Part shown: positions 6,398 through 11,169 of the stretch, one piece after another | Layout of the letters: each line of letters opens with the position of its first letter | How positions within the stretch are numbered: the stretch's first letter is position 1 | Assembly (NCBI GenBank): GCA_022822575.1 | Contig: JAJEBJ010000251.1 | Location: forward strand, 1-11,169 | Direction of reading: 5' to 3' | Origin: Alphaproteobacteria bacterium | GTDB taxonomy: Bacteria > Pseudomonadota > Alphaproteobacteria > SP197 | Length of the DNA stretch: 11,169 nucleotides | Notes under the pieces: generated by a model | The model's database searches: none | Seen by the model: only the letters and a program-made list of their open reading frames with translations | What the model was told of the DNA's origin: nothing | Made by a program: the position numbers and the translations under genes

Positions 6398-6889
6398 CTA
6401 TTGAGGAACGACAAGCAGCACCATGGTGCCGATGCCCCACAGCACCATCTGAAAATGCGTGTTCTGGGCCCACTGATGGCAATACCAGTAGGCAAAGTGA
6501 TTGCCCACGATCAGGAACCCGGACCAGATGGAGGTAAAGCCGAGCGCGCCGGCCAGAGCAGCAATTCTGGCCTGCTCGAGATCGGCAGGTCCGCACACGG
6601 CGAGCACCATCCAGACGGTGGCGCCCCACAACACAAGACAGACCAGCACCTCGCAGCAGACGATGAAGATGAAAGCCGCCCGCTGCAGCGTTGGTCTGGT
6701 GACACGCCGGCCCTCGATCAGCGCATAGTCTTCGGGATAGGCCTCCTTCAGTCGCTTGAGTTCCAGCACCTCCGTCGTGCCCGCAGCGTTCATCGAGGGA
6801 TGGGCGATGTTGTCGCGGACGCCGAGCAGCAGCCAGGCGCCCAGATAGGCGGTCAGGCAGGTTTGCGCGAGAGCGATCATTGTTTCCAT
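6398..6889 (-). CDS. DUF2165 family small integral membrane protein
   Basis: A 163-residue protein, last gene of the operon. ATG at 6889 is preceded by GGGGA 6 bases upstream; a TTG 18 bases earlier keeps the frame open but is less likely. Four hydrophobic helices lie at about residues 4-24, 70-97, 106-128 and 144-162. The C-terminal motif GNHFAYWYCHQWAQNTHFQM and the N-terminal RDNIAHPSMN are hallmarks of DUF2165, an uncharacterised family of predicted inner-membrane proteins. It follows the creatininase-like gene by 27 bases, so it is probably co-transcribed. It may help take up or export the pathway substrate, but no transporter signature is visible and this is only a guess from context. 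Confidence 0.88.
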   Translation of the reverse strand: METMIALAQTCLTAYLGAWLLLGVRDNIAHPSMNAAGTTEVLELKRLKEAYPEDYALIEGRRVTRPTLQRAAFIFIVCCEVLVCLVLWGATVWMVLAVCGPADLEQARIAALAGALGFTSIWSGFLIVGNHFAYWYCHQWAQNTHFQMVLWGIGTMVLLVVPQ

Positions 6890-6916
6890 GTCGATTCCCC
6901 GGCTCAAGGCATCGAT

Positions 6917-7711
6917 TCAGGTTCCCGGTCTGGGTGGTGCGGTCGCCTCGATCTCCTTCATCAGTTCGCAGAAGCCGGCAACCATGGACGCGGCGTCCCG
7001 TTCGCCCTTGTCGGCGCTTGCGGCTGAGGCGTCCCCCACGACGCCTTCGGAATTCAGGTCTTCCGACATCCAGGCAATGTTCGCATCGGATCCGTGATAG
7101 CCAATCCGGCGGTAGCGCGCCTTCATGTCGGACTGCGTGCTGGCGAAGTCTCTGGCCCTGGACATGTCAACCAAATCGGGGCGCAGCGCCAGCATCACCG
7201 AGGTTTCGCTGTTGCCGCCATGGATGTCCGTGAAGACCGAGCCATAGTCGTAGATCTCCTGCCACTTGCCGAGGCGCCCCCAGCTCGTGGTGACAACGAG
7301 CATGCCGTGTCTGACACGCAGTTCGCGCGCGACAATCTCCATCGGGGGGACGTTGCCGCCATGGCTGGTCACCAGAACGAACTTCCGGACGCCGGCCCGC
7401 GCGACAGACTCGCCGATTTCGAGCCAGCCGTGGATCGTCGTGTCCCAGTCCAGAGTCAGCGTCCCGGCAAATCCAAGGTGCTCGTTGGATTTGCAGATCT
7501 CCTGCAGTGGCAGGAACGTCACGGGACTGTCCGGCGGCAAGGCAGCGGCGCTGCGTTCGACCATGCCTTCGGCGATAAGGGCATCGACGCCGACCGGCAG
7601 ATGCGGCCCATGTTGCTCGATCGCGGCAATCGGCAGGACGGCGATCCATTCGGAGGTATCGCCGTCGAACTCGGTGGTTGGCATCTCACGCCAGAATCGC
7701 TTGCTCGGCAC
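6917..7711 (-). CDS. Creatininase-family amidohydrolase
   Basis: A 264-residue cytoplasmic protein. The frame runs up to a TTG at 7750, but GTG at 7711 is the better start: it is 1 base after the upstream stop and has AAGGAGG 6 bases before it. Family motifs are present in order: AVLPIAAIEQHGPHLPVGVD (Glu32, His34 and Asp43 at the metal positions of creatininase), SNEHLGFAGTLTLDWDT, VLVTSHGGN (His117) and HGGNSETS (Glu169), plus the C-terminal SEGVVGDASAAS typical of the family. Members open cyclic amides or hydrolyse formamides using two metal ions: creatininase itself, ArfB-like formamide hydrolases and MftE. Creatininase proper has a His-x-Glu motif where this protein has HGGN, so the true substrate is probably not creatinine. 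It would act near the end of the operon's pathway. Confidence 0.93.
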   Translation of the reverse strand: MPSKRFWREMPTTEFDGDTSEWIAVLPIAAIEQHGPHLPVGVDALIAEGMVERSAAALPPDSPVTFLPLQEICKSNEHLGFAGTLTLDWDTTIHGWLEIGESVARAGVRKFVLVTSHGGNVPPMEIVARELRVRHGMLVVTTSWGRLGKWQEIYDYGSVFTDIHGGNSETSVMLALRPDLVDMSRARDFASTQSDMKARYRRIGYHGSDANIAWMSEDLNSEGVVGDASAASADKGERDAASMVAGFCELMKEIEATAPPRPGT

Positions 7712-7712
7712 T

Positions 7713-8102
7713 CTAGTCCTCCTTGGCGGCAATGGCTTCGACTTCGACAAGAAACTCCGGCCGGCTGAATCCCGAGACGATCATGAGCGTGGAGGCCGGC
7801 TTGTCCGGCCTGTTTGCCAGATAGGCGTCACGGGCCGCCATGTAGCCGGCCATATGTGCGCGGTCGGTCACGTAGGCGTTGAGCCGAAGGATGTGTTCGC
7901 GGGCGACGCCAGCCTCGGCCAGTATCGCGTCGATGTTCTCGAAGCAGAGTCTGGCCTGTGCTTCGGCCGTTTCGGGGATGGTCCCGTCATGTCCGATACC
8001 GAGCTGGCCGGAGGTGACCACCAAACGTCGGACCCTGGCCTCGACGCCGTGGGCGTAGGCCGCAAAGGGCGGCCGGATTCCCGCGGGAGTCAGGCTTCTC
8101 AT
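7713..8102 (-). CDS. RidA/YjgF-family protein lacking the catalytic arginine
   Basis: A 129-residue protein of the usual family length; the ATG at 8102 overlaps the stop of the FAD-oxidase gene as ATGA, with no separate Shine-Dalgarno. Family features: LVVTSGQLG, the helix EAQARLCFENIDAILAEAG, LRLNAYVTD, and the C-terminal FLVEVEAIA. RidA enzymes hydrolyse reactive enamine/imine intermediates with Arg105 (E. coli ARSCVEV). The aligned segment here is ASTLMIV, with Ser in place of Arg, as in the uncharacterised Rid4-Rid7 groups, so canonical 2-aminoacrylate deaminase activity is not expected. Operon-borne relatives often act on unstable pathway intermediates, as proposed for RutC in pyrimidine breakdown. 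Here it sits between an oxidase and an amidohydrolase, where an imine or carbamate intermediate would be plausible (inference). Confidence 0.93.
   Translation of the reverse strand: MRSLTPAGIRPPFAAYAHGVEARVRRLVVTSGQLGIGHDGTIPETAEAQARLCFENIDAILAEAGVAREHILRLNAYVTDRAHMAGYMAARDAYLANRPDKPASTLMIVSGFSRPEFLVEVEAIAAKED
7716..7724 (-). promoter_or_regulatory. Strong Shine-Dalgarno for the creatininase-like gene
   Basis: Minus-strand AAGGAGGAC is inside the last codons of the RidA-family gene. AAGGAGG ends 6 bases before GTG at 7711. It decides the start of the creatininase-like gene and implies translational coupling. Confidence 0.85.
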
Positions 8103-9508
8103 GGCGCAGCCTGGCGCAGGCCGGCGAATTCATACGTGCCGGTCGGATCATAAGAATAGTCAGGATTTTCCCAACCAATCATCTTGCCAGGGTTCAGGAG
8201 TCCCTTCGGATCAGTGCGTCTCTTCAGGTCGAGCCGTGCCGGGTCGGCATCGCAGTGATTGCCTTCCTCATAGGTGTAGACATGCGGGTTGTAGCAGGCG
8301 CAGCCCATGGCCTCGAGGTCCCCAATGACCTTCGTCAGGCGCGTCTCGTCGCTGTAGCGGTAGAGCGGTAGCAGGCTCGCATAGAGACGGCCCGCCGCCC
8401 GTATGTATTCCACGTGACCGATGATCTCTTCTGGAAAGCGCTGTGCGATTTCCTCCACCGCGCCGAGCGGATCCTCGTCCGGCGTGCCGACCTGCAGGTA
8501 GGTCATTGCGGGGTCGAACTTCAACGCCAGCAGAGTCGTGTGGTTCCAGGTCAGGTGATAGAGATGCGGCAGGCCCTTTCTGTCCTCGTTGCTTGCCCTG
8601 CCAGAGTGAAAGGCGACTCGGCCACCGTCCTTCTGCAGCAAATCGAGCAGTGGTTGCACGGCGTTGGGTGCGGCGAGGATGCACAGAACGTTGTCGCCCT
8701 CCCGAAGGAACTTGCGATGGCGCGCGAAGTACGTGTGCGGAGCCGGCGCCTGAATGGCCGCGAGCTGTTTCAGCCACAGGCCTTCATGATGGGCGACCGC
8801 CCAGCCCGCGCGCACCGCGGTCATCCAATCGTCGAAGGTGACCAGAAGCTCGACCCAGTCTTGCGCCGGGGCCAGGGGCAGTTCGACCTCGGTGATGATG
8901 CCGTTCACGCCGTAGGAATGATGCACGATCGCAATCTCGTCGCCGGTCAGGTCGATCAGGCGGGGATTTTCCTCGAGGGTTGCCAGGCGCAGCCGCAAGA
9001 TGTTGCCGGGCTCGCGCAGCATGCCCCAGTGGATCGATCCAACGCCGCCCGACCCACCGGCAACGAAGCCGCCGATGGTCGCGGTTTCACGCGTCGAGGG
9101 ATGCATGCGCAGCTCCTGTCCGCCGTGTTCGCGCGTTTCCACCTCGATCCTGCTCAACACGGCTCCCGGTTCGACGACGAGAACGCCGTCGCTGATCGAC
9201 TTGATTCGGTTCATCGGCTTCATGTCCAGCACGACGCCTCCTGCAAGCGGCACGGCCTGTGCGTAGTTTCCGGTACCGCCGCCGCGTGGCGTGACCGGCA
9301 TGTCCAGCGCCCAGCATGCGGCCAGAACCAGCAGAAGCTCCTCCTCGCTGCGCGGCGAGACGACGGCTTCCGCCATGACGTTCTTGAGCTTTTCCTTGAG
9401 AATTGGCGAGTACCAGAATGAATCGCGACTCTTCCCGCGGACCACGTTGTCACGCGTGGTGATCGGGACGTTGCCGATTCTCTCTGCGAGCGCCTCGATG
9501 CGGCTCAT
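8099..9508 (-). CDS. FAD-linked oxidase/dehydrogenase (PCMH-type, GlcD/DLD-like)
   Basis: A 469-residue protein with a PCMH-type FAD-binding domain at about residues 45-220 and a C-terminal FAD-oxidase domain. Visible motifs: VTPRGGGTGNYAQ (72-84), the pyrophosphate-binding loop; LVVEPGAVL; HPSTRETATIGGFVAGGSGG (136-155) followed by GSIHWGMLREPGNIL; and at the end DPKGLLNPGKMIGW (about 433-446), typical of the D-lactate/glycolate oxidase and 2-hydroxyacid dehydrogenase branch. There is no Fe-S domain and no signal peptide, so it should be a soluble cytoplasmic flavoprotein oxidising an alpha-hydroxy acid or hydroxylated substrate. The start ATG at 9508 overlaps the previous stop as ATGA and has AAGGAA 7 bases upstream. 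It could oxidise the hydroxyl group made by the upstream dioxygenase (inference). Confidence 0.92.
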   Translation of the reverse strand: MSRIEALAERIGNVPITTRDNVVRGKSRDSFWYSPILKEKLKNVMAEAVVSPRSEEELLLVLAACWALDMPVTPRGGGTGNYAQAVPLAGGVVLDMKPMNRIKSISDGVLVVEPGAVLSRIEVETREHGGQELRMHPSTRETATIGGFVAGGSGGVGSIHWGMLREPGNILRLRLATLEENPRLIDLTGDEIAIVHHSYGVNGIITEVELPLAPAQDWVELLVTFDDWMTAVRAGWAVAHHEGLWLKQLAAIQAPAPHTYFARHRKFLREGDNVLCILAAPNAVQPLLDLLQKDGGRVAFHSGRASNEDRKGLPHLYHLTWNHTTLLALKFDPAMTYLQVGTPDEDPLGAVEEIAQRFPEEIIGHVEYIRAAGRLYASLLPLYRYSDETRLTKVIGDLEAMGCACYNPHVYTYEEGNHCDADPARLDLKRRTDPKGLLNPGKMIGWENPDYSYDPTGTYEFAGLRQAAP

Positions 9509-10836
9509 ATCCGCGTTCCTTCCATGTCGTCCAGGTGTCGGTAGTCCGGCGGGGTCGTATCGATGGGGTATCCGTCGCGCAGGACGATCCGATCCGACAG
9601 CGGACGGGAAACAAACTCGCTCCAGTTGCGTGCAGTGAAGAGGATGAGATCGGCCGGCGCGCCTGGTCCCAGCATACCTCGACCGGCCAGCCCCATGAGG
9701 TCTGCCGCAGTCGTCGTCACGGCCATCGCCCAGTCGCCGAGCGGATGATCGAGTTGCATCATGCGCACGGCGTCACGAAAGAGCTCAGGGACATCGAGAT
9801 CGCCGTAAGCGTAGAATGCATCACGTACGTTGTCCGACGCGATAGCCACCGGAATGCCGTGCTTGCGCATTTCGTGTACCGGAGCACAGCCGCGATAGCG
9901 CGGCGTTTCGCCGGCTCGGCGGTCCATGAGATAGGCATTGCAGAGCGGGAGGGAGACAACGCCGATTCCGGCCCTTGCCACACGCTCGAGCGTGCGTTCA
10001 AGCGTCGGTGGCGGTTGCACCGACAGGGCGCAGCAATGCCCCACCAGCACCGGTCGATCGAACCCGTTGCGCAACACCGCACGGGCGATGGCGTCAAGAC
10101 CCCTGGATGCCGGATCGAGAATCTCATCGGCATGAAAATCGAGCCGCAAGCCGTATCGTCCGGCGATCGCCATGACGTCATCGAGCGCACGATCGAGCTC
10201 GGGATTCGCAGGCACGAAGACGCTCAGGATGCCTGCATGGTCATGGCACGCCCGTTCTGCCACTTCGCGGATCCAGTCAAGGTCTTCATCTAGGCCCACG
10301 AAGGGGCAGACCTGGAGCGTGATCCGATCGCGCCAGTCGTCGGCCAGTTCGCACAAGGTGGCAAAGGCAAGGTCGAACGAGGAACGGCCGGAATCCACAT
10401 GGCTTCGGATTGCTGTGGTGCCATGGGCAAAGGCCGTGCTGAGTGCAAAGTCGACCCTCTGCCGGATATCGTCCGTAGAGTGATAGACGGCCGCATCTCG
10501 ACTGGCGCTGGACGAGGCGCCGTCGAAGGTGCCGTCTGCATTCGGCGAGCGCTGCCACACCAGCGCCTTGTCCAGGTGGGTGTGGCAATCGACCGGCCCC
10601 GGCCAGGCCAGGGCTCTGGCCCTGTCGATGCCGTTCGGCAGGTCGTCGCGGCTTGCCGGCGGACCGAGCCAGTCGATGCGACCATCGGCAATCACCATGT
10701 CGGCGCCCAGCAGGCCATCCCCAACCTGTGGCAGGCCGGTTGTCGTCATCGTTCCCTGGGGGAGGCGCAGGTTGCGCAGGGCAAAGGGCTCGCCCGTCCG
10801 CACCGACAACAACTGCTGCAGGGTATGCTGCCTCAT
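9505..10836 (-). CDS. CodA-like (cytosine deaminase-type) amidohydrolase
   Basis: A 443-residue amidohydrolase-superfamily enzyme with a TIM-barrel metal site. Ligands are all visible: CHTHLDKA (His85, His87), FHADEILD (His235, Glu238), VGHCCAL (His267) and ASDNVRDAFYAYGD (Asp335). The HTHLDK motif and the HxDE pair are those of the cytosine deaminase/N-isopropylammelide deaminase subgroup; E. coli CodA has the parallel HCDEIDD and HDDVFDPWYPLG segments. A small N- and C-terminal beta-sandwich is present (ADMVIADGRIDWLG; GAPADLILF). The expected reaction is hydrolytic deamination or amide cleavage of an N-heterocycle; specificity cannot be read from these residues. The first about 25 residues (RQHTLQQLLSV...) precede the normal domain. 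ATG at 10836 overlaps the stop of the dioxygenase gene (ATGA), with no clear Shine-Dalgarno. Confidence 0.92.
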   Translation of the reverse strand: MRQHTLQQLLSVRTGEPFALRNLRLPQGTMTTTGLPQVGDGLLGADMVIADGRIDWLGPPASRDDLPNGIDRARALAWPGPVDCHTHLDKALVWQRSPNADGTFDGASSSASRDAAVYHSTDDIRQRVDFALSTAFAHGTTAIRSHVDSGRSSFDLAFATLCELADDWRDRITLQVCPFVGLDEDLDWIREVAERACHDHAGILSVFVPANPELDRALDDVMAIAGRYGLRLDFHADEILDPASRGLDAIARAVLRNGFDRPVLVGHCCALSVQPPPTLERTLERVARAGIGVVSLPLCNAYLMDRRAGETPRYRGCAPVHEMRKHGIPVAIASDNVRDAFYAYGDLDVPELFRDAVRMMQLDHPLGDWAMAVTTTAADLMGLAGRGMLGPGAPADLILFTARNWSEFVSRPLSDRIVLRDGYPIDTTPPDYRHLDDMEGTRI

Positions 10837-11169
10837 GGGCGCGTCTCGGACAGGCCGTCGGCATCACCGTGTGAGGTGCAGCAGCTCACTGGCCTCCGTG
10901 CCTGATCGGCGGGCCAGGGCGCGCCACGGCGCGTTGCGCCGCGCTCATCCCAAACCAGCACTTTGCCCGGACGCCAGTGATGGTCATGGATGTGGCTCGG
11001 CCCGGTCATGCGTTCATTCAGACAGTCAATGAGCGTCTGGCCCTCGTCCTCATCCATGTCGCTCACTGCAAGGGCATGCGAAGCGACATGGACCGCCTCG
11101 GTGCTTGCACGACACCGCGCGCCCGGCCACAAGGTGAGAGGTACGGTTTGGCCAGGCCCGGGTCGATAC
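10833..11169 (-). CDS. TauD/TfdA-type dioxygenase, C-terminal part (cut by window edge)
   Basis: The frame is open to the window edge and gives 111 residues, so the N-terminal two thirds are outside. The visible part matches the end of Fe(II)/2-oxoglutarate dioxygenases of the TauD/TfdA family: PLTLWPGARCRASTEAVHV, SHALAVSDMDEDEGQTLID, HHWRPGKVLVWDE, PWPADQAR and a DGL...RP ending. Such enzymes hydroxylate or demethylate small substrates. One oddity: the usual WDxRxxxHRG segment, whose His is the second histidine iron ligand, reads WDERGATRRG here, so the ligand seems replaced by Arg (visible residue 80). The enzyme may therefore be inactive, altered, or a pseudogene. It is the first visible gene of the operon and overlaps the amidohydrolase gene by ATGA. 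A run beginning MWPGARCR could be taken as a separate short gene, but the family match continues upstream of that ATG. Confidence 0.8.
   Translation of the reverse strand, partial: YRPGPGQTVPLTLWPGARCRASTEAVHVASHALAVSDMDEDEGQTLIDCLNERMTGPSHIHDHHWRPGKVLVWDERGATRRGAPWPADQARRPVSCCTSHGDADGLSETRP

Noticed and set aside
6348..6400. AGAACA...TGTTCT inverted repeat after the DUF2165 stop as a terminator
   Set aside because: The arms are about 6 bases with a loop of more than 30 bases and there is no T-run; it is not a convincing terminator.
8414..9421. A 335-residue plus-strand open frame opposite the FAD oxidase
   Set aside because: It is exactly antisense to a gene with clear FAD-binding motifs, and its composition is that of a shadow frame.
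10399..11032. Plus-strand open frames over the amidohydrolase and dioxygenase genes
   Set aside because: Antisense to genes with family motifs; no motif of their own.
1..11169. CRISPR arrays, tRNA or rRNA genes
   Set aside because: No regularly spaced direct repeats, no cloverleaf-like sequence with a CCA end or TTCGA box in proper context, and no rRNA-like stretch were seen by eye.

Overview
The window is high-GC bacterial DNA. Its gene content and compact operon style fit an alphaproteobacterium (Rhodospirillales, Rhizobiales or sphingomonad-like), but this is inference: there is no rRNA or other lineage marker. No tRNA, rRNA or CRISPR array is visible. Nearly all genes are on the minus strand, so the window is best read from right to left.

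Right part (11169 to 6398, minus strand): a tightly packed catabolic operon. In transcription order it holds the C-terminal end of a TauD/TfdA-type dioxygenase (cut by the window edge), a CodA-like amidohydrolase, an FAD-linked oxidase of the PCMH/GlcD type, a RidA-family protein, a creatininase-family amidohydrolase and a DUF2165 membrane protein. The first three junctions are 4-base ATGA overlaps. The fourth gene pair is 1 base apart, with a strong Shine-Dalgarno inside the end of the upstream gene. The last gap is 27 bases. Together the enzymes could oxidise, deaminate and ring-open a cyclic amide or N-heterocycle related to creatinine, hydantoin or pyrimidine. The substrate is not determined by the sequence.

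Middle (6103 to 3424, minus strand): a full-length Ada protein (DNA-alkylation sensor and methyltransferase), then a creatinase-like M24-family protein. The M24 protein has lost all five canonical metal ligands but keeps the histidine that is catalytic in creatinase. Each gene has a long leader (about 290 and 430 bases), and the two leaders share a near-identical 15-base motif.

Left part (3423 to 1): a decayed piece of a group II intron reverse transcriptase (about 3120-3249), a small four-helix membrane protein on the plus strand (2661-3107), a 400-base divergent intergenic region, and a large minus-strand protein that fuses a GPP34 (Golgi phosphoprotein 3-like) domain to a complete cytochrome P450. 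The first 85 bases look like a relic of an IS630-type transposase.

Most notable points: the GPP34-P450 fusion; the metal-ligand-free creatinase homologue near a creatininase-family operon; substitutions at key positions in the RidA and TauD proteins of that operon; and two mobile-element relics.
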